Shown here in pieces: positions 1 through 6,264 of a DNA stretch of 8,356 bases. Source of the DNA: Flavobacteriaceae bacterium (GTDB lineage: Bacteria; Bacteroidota; Bacteroidia; Flavobacteriales; Flavobacteriaceae). The first letter of the stretch is position 1. Each line of letters opens with the position of its first letter. Position numbers and translations under genes: made by a program. The DNA is taken from contig DAOUPU010000100.1 in the NCBI GenBank assembly GCA_030625995.1, positions 1-8,356 on the forward strand, in the 5' to 3' direction. Under the pieces are notes generated by a model. The model worked only from the letters and a program-made list of their open reading frames with translations. It was not told the DNA's origin and did not search any database.

Positions 1-1
1 A

Positions 2-517
2 ACCAAAGTTTGTAGAGAAAATTATGAAACATCTTGTGATAAAGGATATTCTGCTGTAAATAAGCAATACTATATTGGATACAAATTACATTTAGTAGTC
101 TCACTTAATGGAGTTTATAAGCAAATGGATATTACAAAAGCAAGTGTTCACGATATAGGTTTTTTAAATGATATAAAGCATGGAACAATTAATAATTGCA
201 CGTTATTAGCAGATAGTGGATATCTTTCAGATCCATATCAAATTGATCTATTTAATTCTGTTCAAATTAAACTTGAAACCCCTATGAGAAGTAATCAGAA
301 AGGGTTTAAACCCTACCCATATATTTTCAAGAAAACAAGAAAGAGAATTGAAACTATTTTCTCTCAATTAACCGATCAGTTTATGGTAAAAAGAAATTAT
401 GCAAAAACATTTATTGGATTAGCAACCAGAATAATAACCAAAATGGCAGGATTAACCCTATTACAGTACATCAACAAAATGAATAATAAACCAATTAATA
501 CATTAAACACGCTTTAG
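2..517 (+). CDS. IS982-family transposase, C-terminal part (5' end outside window)
   Basis: DDE transposase of an IS982-type insertion sequence, which would catalyse cut-and-join transposition of its own element. The frame is open from base 2, giving 171 residues before the TAG at 515-517; the first ATG in view (125) is internal, because clear family sequence (YYIGYKLHLVV, at about 68-100) precedes it. Family proteins are around 280-320 residues, so roughly the first 40% lies off the left edge. The second catalytic Asp is in LLADSGY (codon 212-214) and the Glu is in KRIETIFSQL (codon 350-352); the first Asp should lie just outside the window, before the TKVCRE seen at the edge. The C-terminal KRNYAKTFIGLATRI is typical of the family. 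No stop or frameshift is seen in the visible part. It converges with the DUF4185 gene. Family call is from motif recognition, and I am confident of it. Confidence 0.88.
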   Translation, partial: TKVCRENYETSCDKGYSAVNKQYYIGYKLHLVVSLNGVYKQMDITKASVHDIGFLNDIKHGTINNCTLLADSGYLSDPYQIDLFNSVQIKLETPMRSNQKGFKPYPYIFKKTRKRIETIFSQLTDQFMVKRNYAKTFIGLATRIITKMAGLTLLQYINKMNNKPINTLNTL

Positions 518-540
518 CTTTTTAACCGCTAAACGGGTTA
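511..540 (+). repeat. Probable right terminal inverted repeat of the IS982-type element
   Basis: The stretch overlapping and following the transposase stop ends in AACCGCTAAACGGGTT (524-539). This is where the right end of an IS982 element would be expected, since the transposase in such elements runs nearly to the end. It contains local dyads (TTTAGC 513-518 against GCTAAA 528-533; AACC 524-527 against GGTT 536-539). The matching left end lies outside the window, so the exact boundary and any target duplication cannot be confirmed. Confidence 0.4.
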
Positions 541-557
541 CAAGTTATAAATTAGTT

Positions 558-1019
558 CTATTTACTCATTTCAATTTTTACTTTTGTCATGTTCAATTTA
601 TAGTAATTGTTAGGTTTTCGAGCGGCATCGGAAAAAATAATATACATGGATTTACCTTCATCCGAAATCCATTTGGAAGATAATTGCGGTAGATAAGTAC
701 GGTTGAGATCCTCTCCTACTTTCCAATTTATATTATAATAAAATTGCTTCCATCGACCCCATGGTTTTTCAGCATATAATAGCATTAGACTCCCTGATTC
801 GTTATGAGGCCTTGTTGACATAGGATCTCCGGTTCCCGGACGTTGGGTTCCACCAGTAACCATAATAAAAACTCCTAACTCTTCGTTCCAAACAACGCTG
901 GGCGACCAGGAGTAAAATCCCCAGCCTTCCGGAAATTGATGTACAATACCCCTTTTGTTGATATCGCCCATCGCCCATTCTGCCACTCCTTTATCATTTA
1001 TTCTTATAAAGTACTCCAT
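558..1019 (-). CDS. DUF4185 protein, C-terminal fragment after the frameshift
   Basis: This 153-residue frame continues the DUF4185 domain. It includes WGFYSWSPSVVWNEELGVFIM and the closing LPQLSSKWISDEGKSMYIIF segment, and ends at TAG (558-560), 18 bases from the presumed IS end. It has no signal peptide. Its apparent ATG (1017-1019) overlaps the end of the upstream fragment by 16 bases, and it is probably a chance codon made by the shift (A-ATG-GAG from an ancestral AAA-TGG-GAG), not a real start. Separate translation cannot be excluded, but a cytoplasmic C-terminal third alone is unlikely to work. Confidence 0.75.
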   Translation of the reverse strand: MEYFIRINDKGVAEWAMGDINKRGIVHQFPEGWGFYSWSPSVVWNEELGVFIMVTGGTQRPGTGDPMSTRPHNESGSLMLLYAEKPWGRWKQFYYNINWKVGEDLNRTYLPQLSSKWISDEGKSMYIIFSDAARKPNNYYKLNMTKVKIEMSK

Positions 1020-1810
1020 TTACTTCTATTCAAAATATCCTCCTTCTTTACCCTCGCCATGCTCAAAGTGGAGGATTTCAATTTCCCTTCCGGTGAATAG
1101 AGATATACATAACTATCCTTATTTTCTTCATAATCTCTCCCGAATTGGGCCACCGAAATAAATGAAAAAGCATATTCCGGTTCATTGAAGAACATTAGTT
1201 TGTTCTCTCCTTCATTCAAGAGCCAACGATTTCGATCAGACGTATCCGAGCCATTCCAACGAAGCCACTTTTCATCATCTTTCGGACTCCAGATCAATTG
1301 GGTGCCATCAAACCAACCCCACCCATATCTTTCGGCAAAGTGGGATATAAATTGATACATATTGCCATCAATTGACACAATTCCATAGCCATACCAATTC
1401 CAGCCGTCTCTTTCCTTACTGTTAGGCAGCGGAAACTTTGTTGGGTTATCGGGCGGAATAACTGGTCCGTAAATTTCGGTAATCCCTGTTCGTGAATAAT
1501 CAGGATACCCTACCAACATTTCTGCTTGTAAGGAGTTTTCAGGATGGCCCGTTAGGCGCCAAATTTGATTATTTTTAAACTCTCTTTGATTTCCATTTTT
1601 ATCCAGCCAACCTCTGCCATCACATTGTGAAGTGTAGAAAGCACCGTCCCTACCCCATGTAGAAAACCAATTATCGCCATATTCACTATACCGAATAACT
1701 TTAGAATCTATCGTTGCACCTGTCGGAAAGGATTGCAATTGTTTTTGACAATTTGCAACCCATGTTGTTAAAAAGACCAGGATCAAAATATCTCCCACTC
1801 TATAATTCAT
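1004..1810 (-). CDS. DUF4185 protein, N-terminal fragment with lipoprotein signal
   Basis: This 268-residue frame carries the leader and most of the DUF4185 domain. Residues about 5-20 are hydrophobic (GDILILVFLTTWVAN) and are followed by Cys21-Gln-Lys, a lipoprotein-type cleavage site with an atypical Asn just before the Cys. Domain sequence runs from about residue 37 to 265, with aromatic-rich stretches DGWNWYGYGIVSIDGNMY (135-152) and ERYGWGWFDGTQLIWSP (160-176) typical of the family. The last three residues (STL) are out-of-frame read-through after Trp265. The ATG at 1808-1810 is the only start that gives a full signal peptide. If translated as is, the product would be exported but would lack the last third of the domain and probably would not fold properly. 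Confidence 0.8.
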   Translation of the reverse strand: MNYRVGDILILVFLTTWVANCQKQLQSFPTGATIDSKVIRYSEYGDNWFSTWGRDGAFYTSQCDGRGWLDKNGNQREFKNNQIWRLTGHPENSLQAEMLVGYPDYSRTGITEIYGPVIPPDNPTKFPLPNSKERDGWNWYGYGIVSIDGNMYQFISHFAERYGWGWFDGTQLIWSPKDDEKWLRWNGSDTSDRNRWLLNEGENKLMFFNEPEYAFSFISVAQFGRDYEENKDSYVYLYSPEGKLKSSTLSMARVKKEDILNRSKWSTL

Positions 1811-1823
1811 ACGAACACATTTA

Positions 1824-3170
1824 TTATTTAATATTTAACTTTTTCTGAATATCTTCCAGGGAAATCCCTTTGGTCTCTATCATTTTAAAGATTACCCAAA
1901 AGAGCTGTACAACCATACATGCGGCATAAAAAGCAAATGTATATCCGCCTGATACTTCGGCGATTAATGGAAATGTCCAGGATATTATTGCTGCTGCTAT
2001 CCAATGTGTTGAGGTACCCAATGATTGACCACGTGCCCTGACTCTATTTGGAAATATTTCACTCAAATAAACCCAAATAATAGATCCTTGTCCGAAGGCA
2101 TGAGATGCTACAAAAAGAAAAACGCTCATTAATACGATCATACTGCCTGCCTCAGTAAAATTATCGCCATAGGTTAGAAAAGCCCATGCGATAGTACTCA
2201 AACTAATGATATAACCTATGGATCCTATGACCATGATTTTTTTTCGACCCATTTTGTCTATTACCGCCATGGCAGCAATCGTAAAAATAAACAAAACACC
2301 TCCTATTCCCATACTGTTCAATAGTGCTGCACTTTTGCCAAATCCTGCCATATTAAATATATCAGGAGCATAATACAGTACAGCGTTGATTCCAGAAAGC
2401 TGATTAAACAAAGCAAGCAGTACCGCGAGCATGATTGGGGTTCTGTATTTCTTTGTAAAGAAAGGTTCTTTTAGCGAGTGGTGTTGGGTATCCAAAGACT
2501 TTTGAATCTCCACAATTTCCTCCTCTGCATTTCCCGAATCGGTTCCACATTTATCCAAAACCTCTTTTGCTTCATCGACAAGATCATTTGCCACTAACCA
2601 TCTTGGAGATCGGGGGGTTGTGAACAAAAACACAAAAAATAAAGCTGCCGGTATGGCTTCTACGCCAAACATCCATCGCCACTCTACTGCTCCAAGATCC
2701 AATCCATTTATTATATAATTCGAAAAATAGGCCAGGAGCATGCCCAATACGATATTTAACTGAGCAACGGCCACTAATCTACCTCTTAATTTTGCCGGGG
2801 AAATTTCAGCGATATACATTGGCGAAACTACCGAAGCTCCACCTACAGCAATTCCACCGATTAATCTAAAAAAAATAAAACTGGACCAATCCCATGCAGT
2901 ACCCGATCCAATGGCAGAAACAAAATACAATAATGCAAGAATAAACAGCACGGATCTTCTGCCATATTTATCACTAAATTTTCCAATAATAACAGCACCT
3001 ATTATTGTGCCGATCAGTGCACTGGCCACTGTAAATCCTAATTCAAATTTTGACAAATCAAACTCCTGAGATAACCAGGAGGTTGTTCCTGAAATAACGG
3101 CTGTATCAAAGCCAAACAATAAGCCCCCTAGGGCCGCAATGATTGTGGATAAAATTAATGTTCGCTTCAT
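1824..3170 (-). CDS. MFS sugar-porter family transporter (sugar:H+ symporter, XylE/GalP type)
   Basis: A 448-residue, 12-helix inner-membrane transporter of the sugar porter family, expected to import a monosaccharide with protons. Signature motifs appear in order: GFDTAVISG (20-28, with the proton-linked Asp22), GKFSDKYGRR (63-72), FRLIGGIAVG (101-110, Arg102), SPAKLRGR (124-131), a helix-5 Gln137, TTPRSPRWL (184-192), NQLSGINAVLYY (256-267), DKMGRKK (305-311), the SEIFPNRVRARG loop (370-381) and terminal IETKGISLEDI (431-441). The equivalents of XylE Gln168, Asn294 and Trp392 (Gln137, Asn262, Trp366) are kept, supporting a hexose or pentose substrate; XylE Gln288 is Asn256 here. The usual PESPRW has Arg187 in place of Glu. 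It starts at ATG 3168-3170, 25 bases after the unknown gene, with no strong ribosome site. Which sugar it carries cannot be read from the sequence. Confidence 0.93.
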   Translation of the reverse strand: MKRTLILSTIIAALGGLLFGFDTAVISGTTSWLSQEFDLSKFELGFTVASALIGTIIGAVIIGKFSDKYGRRSVLFILALLYFVSAIGSGTAWDWSSFIFFRLIGGIAVGGASVVSPMYIAEISPAKLRGRLVAVAQLNIVLGMLLAYFSNYIINGLDLGAVEWRWMFGVEAIPAALFFVFLFTTPRSPRWLVANDLVDEAKEVLDKCGTDSGNAEEEIVEIQKSLDTQHHSLKEPFFTKKYRTPIMLAVLLALFNQLSGINAVLYYAPDIFNMAGFGKSAALLNSMGIGGVLFIFTIAAMAVIDKMGRKKIMVIGSIGYIISLSTIAWAFLTYGDNFTEAGSMIVLMSVFLFVASHAFGQGSIIWVYLSEIFPNRVRARGQSLGTSTHWIAAAIISWTFPLIAEVSGGYTFAFYAACMVVQLFWVIFKMIETKGISLEDIQKKLNIK

Positions 3171-3195
3171 ACACTTAAATTAACTCTTGTAAAAT

Positions 3196-4113
3196 TTAAC
3201 CTCCAATATGGCCTTGTTTAATTGGTGTTCTGTACAGATCTTTAGTTCTGAAAAACCAATCGGTCGTATTATCTGCACTGCCGGCTGGCGGTATTAATAT
3301 ACTTCTGTATTTGCTATCAATCGGGGGCTTTGATATCACTAAATTTAACGGAACAGCCGAATTTTCATTAATCACGGCATAGCCATCACTCATTGGATTA
3401 ATATTACTCCAGCACTGTGCACATGGCTGAAAATCAGGTCGAGCAACATAAAGTTTTTCTCCCTGATGTAAAATAACAGGAACAAGCCCGGTCACTTCCC
3501 CTTCGAGCAAATCCGGAATAACAAAATCCATTGCCATTTGCTCCCCCCTATGACGGGCTTGTTTTAAATAACTTCTATTTCTGTTCACATTATGCTCAAA
3601 TGCTTCCGGATCGATAAAAATGCAAACACTACTCTTTTGATGATCGTTCATCATAGTGAAATCCTCAAATTTTGCCGGTATCATATCAATATACCCTTTC
3701 TCTTTCCACAAACTATTAAAAGATCTTGTGGGATCTTCGATCATAACGTAAGTCCAATCACTATTCCAAGATTCGTTTGGAGGCTGAAACCCATTTATAA
3801 TATTTTTTGCATCAATAGTACCCAGAGGGATATCGCTTTTTCCTGAATAAACATTCGAATCAAAAACAAAAACATTATTGTGTGAATGCCTCGGGAGAAA
3901 TGGAGTAACCAGCCCTTTATTACAGACCGCATCATTGATTCCAATATAGATCGCAAGCATTGTTTCCGAAACCTGTGGTAATAGATGTGCCAGCTCCAAA
4001 ACTTCTACTCCTTCATTTGCGTTTAAATAGATAGGATGTTCTTTAAGAAGGTCTAGAGAGGTTTGCAGAAAACGAACATAATCCTCTTCTAATAAATTGC
4101 TCGATTTTGGCAC
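3196..4113 (-). CDS. Conserved-looking hypothetical protein in a sugar operon, function unknown
   Basis: I do not recognise this 305-residue protein. It starts with GTG (4111-4113), and the frame is closed by an upstream stop within the end of the epimerase gene, so a much longer form is ruled out; no ATG gives a better start. There is no signal peptide or membrane segment, so it is probably cytoplasmic. The first 60 residues look helical (LLEEDYVRFLQTSLDLLKEH, then LELAHLLPQVSETMLAIYIG); the rest is mixed and rich in hydrophobic beta-like runs (VFVFD, TYVMIED, SSVCIFIDPEAF, GLVPVILHQGEKLYVARP). A CAQC pair at 231-234 could bind metal or be redox active, but that is speculative. It lies 38 bases after the epimerase and 25 before the transporter, which points to a shared transcript and some role in using the imported sugar. 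Base use matches its neighbours. Confidence 0.8.
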   Translation of the reverse strand: MPKSSNLLEEDYVRFLQTSLDLLKEHPIYLNANEGVEVLELAHLLPQVSETMLAIYIGINDAVCNKGLVTPFLPRHSHNNVFVFDSNVYSGKSDIPLGTIDAKNIINGFQPPNESWNSDWTYVMIEDPTRSFNSLWKEKGYIDMIPAKFEDFTMMNDHQKSSVCIFIDPEAFEHNVNRNRSYLKQARHRGEQMAMDFVIPDLLEGEVTGLVPVILHQGEKLYVARPDFQPCAQCWSNINPMSDGYAVINENSAVPLNLVISKPPIDSKYRSILIPPAGSADNTTDWFFRTKDLYRTPIKQGHIGG

Positions 4114-4151
4114 TTCTATTTTTATCTTGGTTTCAAAAGTTTTTATAATAA

Positions 4152-5366
4152 TTAGTTTTTACTCAATTCAACCACGGAAAACTTATAAATTATTTTTTGT
4201 TCGTAAGTATCCTCAGGGCTTATGACGATAGATTCAAAATTGGATTTGTTAGCCGCATCCGGATATGCTTGTGGCTCAAAACAAAAAGCTCCATATTGAA
4301 TATAACTAGCACCACTTCTACCAGGTTTTCCATCTAAAAAATTACTGGTGTAAAAATGCATACAAGGTTGTGTTGTAAAGACCTCTAACTTTCTACCACT
4401 TTTCATATCTTTCGCAGAAGCGGCAAAATCCATATCTCCTGCTTCCTCATGGTTAACGATATAATTTAGGTCATAACCCTTAAAATTCTTCATTTGCATT
4501 TCATCCATCCGCGAACCAACGGAACGCGCTTCTTTGAAATCTATTGGCAAACCGATTACCGGTAAGATCTCACCGGTAGGTATCAAATTTTCATCTGCCA
4601 TAGTAAACTCATCTGCATTAATAGAAACTAACTGATCTAAAATGGTTCCGTTTCCAGCTCCAGCCAAATTGTAATAACTATGATGGGTCACATTAACAAT
4701 AGTTTTTTGATCGGTATTTGCTTTGTAAATAATTTTTAGCTCATTCTTATTATTTAAGGAATAAATTACCCGACAGCTTAGATTACCGGGGTACCCTTCT
4801 TCCCCATCTTTGCTTAAATACTCAAATACAACACCAACTTCCTGGTCATTTTTAAATTCACTCCCCTTCCACACTACTTTATTGAATGGTTTTATCCCTC
4901 CGTGCAAATGGTTATTTCCAAAATCCGGTAGTGTATTTGGAGCCAAATCATAGGTCTTGCCGTCCAATATAAATTGTGCCCCACCGGTTCGGTTTGCTAC
5001 ACGACCAATAGTTGCACCAAAGTAATACGGGTCATTTTCCCAACCTGAAAGCTCATCATAACCCAAAGTAATATCCTCAATAATTCCATTCTTATCCGGA
5101 GTTTTAATGGTCGCCACGATTGCCCCGTACTCTATGATCTCAATTTCAATCCTATTATTGTTCTGAAGCGCAAAAGAATTTATTCGATCGCCATTTTCGG
5201 TAGTTCCATAAACTGATGTAATTACTTTCATAGTAATTTCTTCTGAGGTATTTTGTCTTATCATGGTGTGTTCGTCCATATGACTACGCTTTTTCTGACA
5301 TTGAAAAAAGAATGCGATTACTAAAAACAATCCTATTTTTAATACATTTATTTTATGAGCTTCCAT
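4152..5366 (-). CDS. galM: Aldose 1-epimerase (mutarotase, GalM family), secreted form
   Basis: Interconverts alpha and beta anomers of aldoses such as galactose or glucose. Its 404 residues exceed the usual ~340 because of an N-terminal leader: hydrophobic 8-21 followed by Cys23-Gln-Lys-Lys, so it is probably exported and perhaps lipid-anchored, although Phe-Gln before the Cys is not a canonical lipobox. The enzyme domain runs from about 46 to 400. Family active-site motifs are all present: GRVANR (121-126), NHLHGG (152-157, His155), HSYYNL (229-234, His229 as likely general acid), GYDLNY (297-302, Asp299) and FCFEPQ (361-366, Glu364 as likely general base). ATG 5364-5366 is chosen because it includes the leader; Met46 would give a cytoplasmic form. 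It is first in the minus-strand unit, next to the divergent intergenic region. The family call is secure; the exact sugar is not. Confidence 0.94.
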   Translation of the reverse strand: MEAHKINVLKIGLFLVIAFFFQCQKKRSHMDEHTMIRQNTSEEITMKVITSVYGTTENGDRINSFALQNNNRIEIEIIEYGAIVATIKTPDKNGIIEDITLGYDELSGWENDPYYFGATIGRVANRTGGAQFILDGKTYDLAPNTLPDFGNNHLHGGIKPFNKVVWKGSEFKNDQEVGVVFEYLSKDGEEGYPGNLSCRVIYSLNNKNELKIIYKANTDQKTIVNVTHHSYYNLAGAGNGTILDQLVSINADEFTMADENLIPTGEILPVIGLPIDFKEARSVGSRMDEMQMKNFKGYDLNYIVNHEEAGDMDFAASAKDMKSGRKLEVFTTQPCMHFYTSNFLDGKPGRSGASYIQYGAFCFEPQAYPDAANKSNFESIVISPEDTYEQKIIYKFSVVELSKN

Positions 5367-5611
5367 TTTTATAATAAAATTCGAAATTGATATTCAATGT
5401 TGAACGAGAGCACTATATTAGTTTTTATTTGTAGTATTGCAAACCATATTTTAATAAAAGCAATCAAATGTAAGTGTTTTTATAAGTATATGAAAGATAA
5501 TTAATTTATTACGATAGTTTTCCAGCTTTTCCATTATTTAAATTAGATCAATGAAAACATATAGACTATTACAGATATTGTAGGAAGTAAACATTTTAGA
5601 TTTTGATCTGT

Positions 5612-5637
5612 AATCTTTGAAATATTCAAATTAGATT
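5612..5637. repeat. Imperfect inverted repeat in the divergent region
   Basis: TTTGAA (5616-5621) and TTCAAA (5625-5630) form a perfect 6-base dyad around ATA; outer arms AATC (5612-5615) and GATT (5634-5637) extend it across a three-base offset. It overlaps the area where a plus-strand promoter would lie, so it could be an operator. Chance occurrence in AT-rich DNA is also possible. Confidence 0.3.
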
Positions 5638-5650
5638 TATTTACATTAGC

Positions 5651-5667
5651 ATACTTTTAAAAAGTAT
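5651..5667. repeat. Perfect 8-base inverted repeat just upstream of the dehydrogenase start
   Basis: ATACTTTT (5651-5658) and AAAAGTAT (5660-5667) are exact reverse complements around a single A. The site ends 18 bases before the ATG at 5686 and is followed by a second small dyad, TTGAT (5667-5671) and ATCAA (5673-5677). Position fits a repressor or activator site, or a leader structure. The one-base centre makes a protein-binding palindrome more likely than an RNA hairpin. Confidence 0.35.
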
Positions 5668-5685
5668 TGATGATCAAATAATATT

Positions 5686-6261
5686 ATGGAAAGAAGAGAA
5701 GCAGTTATAAAAATTTCATGGATATTAAAATCGACTTTTTTAGCCCCTACTATTTTAACTGCTTTGCAAAGCTGTCAGGATCAGGTTTTAAATACAAGAG
5801 ACCTTTTGGTATTGAGTGACGAACAAGATAACCTGATAAAAGCCATTGCAGATAATATCCTACCCAGGACGTCTAGCCCTAGTGCTTCGGATGTAAAGGT
5901 AGATTTGTTTATGGATCTATTACTTCAGGATGTTTTTGAAGAAGAGGTTAAGCAAAATTTTTTACAAGGACTCTCAGAATTTGATAAAGATTGCGAGTCA
6001 AATACAGGTAGCCGATTTGTTGAACTTAATGAATCGGAACAATATACCTATCTCGAAAAAATCGACAAAGAAATAATGGAACAGGAATATGATGAATTGG
6101 TGCCCTTCTATTATACTTTCAAACATCTTACGATCACCATATATTTTACAACAGAACAAGGTGTAAAGCAAAATTTGAATTATATGCCAATTCCGGGACC
6201 TTATGTGGGGGAAGTTGATTTAAAACCTGACGACAGAATCATAATTGGCAATAGAATGTAA
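5686..6261 (+). CDS. Gluconate 2-dehydrogenase subunit 3 (gamma)-like protein
   Basis: Small partner subunit of a membrane-associated flavin sugar dehydrogenase (Gluconate_2-dh3 family). At 191 residues it has the usual length. The leader MERREAVIKI has the paired arginines of a Tat-type signal, then a hydrophobic stretch (11-28) and LQSC (27-30), which could be a lipoprotein site at Cys30. The mature part shows family features: LIKAIADNILPRTSSPSASD (50-69), FMDLLLQD (75-82), FLQGLSEFDKD (92-102), FVELNESEQ (111-119), IYFTTEQG (152-159, GYFTSE in many relatives) and YMPIPGPYVG (166-175). In FAD glucose dehydrogenase complexes the gamma subunit carries the export signal for the catalytic subunit. 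The following oxidoreductase begins 3 bases after this stop, so translation is probably coupled. Confidence 0.85.
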   Translation: MERREAVIKISWILKSTFLAPTILTALQSCQDQVLNTRDLLVLSDEQDNLIKAIADNILPRTSSPSASDVKVDLFMDLLLQDVFEEEVKQNFLQGLSEFDKDCESNTGSRFVELNESEQYTYLEKIDKEIMEQEYDELVPFYYTFKHLTITIYFTTEQGVKQNLNYMPIPGPYVGEVDLKPDDRIIIGNRM

Positions 6262-6264
6262 ATC

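Larger units (their letters stand above)
558..1810 (-). pseudogene. DUF4185-domain secreted lipoprotein gene, broken by a one-base frameshift
   Basis: Two overlapping frames together encode one DUF4185 protein. The upstream part (1810-1004) ends ...ILNRSKW then STL and stop; the downstream part (from 1019) begins MEYFIRINDKGVAEW. Adding one G to the GG at 1016-1017 would read RSKWEYFIRI and restore a single protein of about 417 residues with a natural-looking end, so one base is missing here. DUF4185 is a beta-propeller-like family of extracellular proteins; some members are endo-D-arabinanases (GH183), but the substrate of this one is unknown. The leader ends at Cys21, suggesting a lipoprotein. 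It is the last gene of the minus-strand unit, starting 13 bases after the transporter stop. The break may be a true recent mutation or an assembly or sequencing error; downstream coding has not decayed. Confidence 0.82.
5367..5685. promoter_or_regulatory. 319-base divergent intergenic region, likely promoters for both units
   Basis: No gene is visible in this very AT-rich stretch, which separates the two divergently read units, so promoters for both should lie here. Weak matches to the Bacteroidota promoter pattern (TTG, then TAnnTTTG) can be seen. On the minus strand, TATGGTTTG (5440-5448) follows a TTG-type box at 5465-5467. On the plus strand, TAGATTTTG (5597-5605) follows TTG at 5578-5580. 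Both have a spacer one base longer than consensus inside the -7 box and are not proof. Several small dyads lie near the plus-strand start and are listed separately. No riboswitch or small RNA was recognised. Confidence 0.45.

Noticed and set aside
1004..1019. Programmed -1 or +1 ribosomal frameshift joining the two DUF4185 frames
   Set aside because: No slippery heptamer or downstream structure was seen and DUF4185 is not known to use frameshifting; a simple base loss explains it.
955..1161. 68-residue open frame on the + strand
   Set aside because: It lies antisense over both halves of the DUF4185 gene, shows no domain, and its proline/serine-rich composition is typical of a shadow frame.
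3592..3846. 84-residue open frame on the + strand
   Set aside because: Antisense inside the 305-residue gene, with no recognisable motif or separate start signal.
3196..4113. Possible thioredoxin-like or zinc-binding domain based on CAQC
   Set aside because: Only one CxxC pair is present and surrounding sequence does not fit a thioredoxin active site or a known zinc ribbon.
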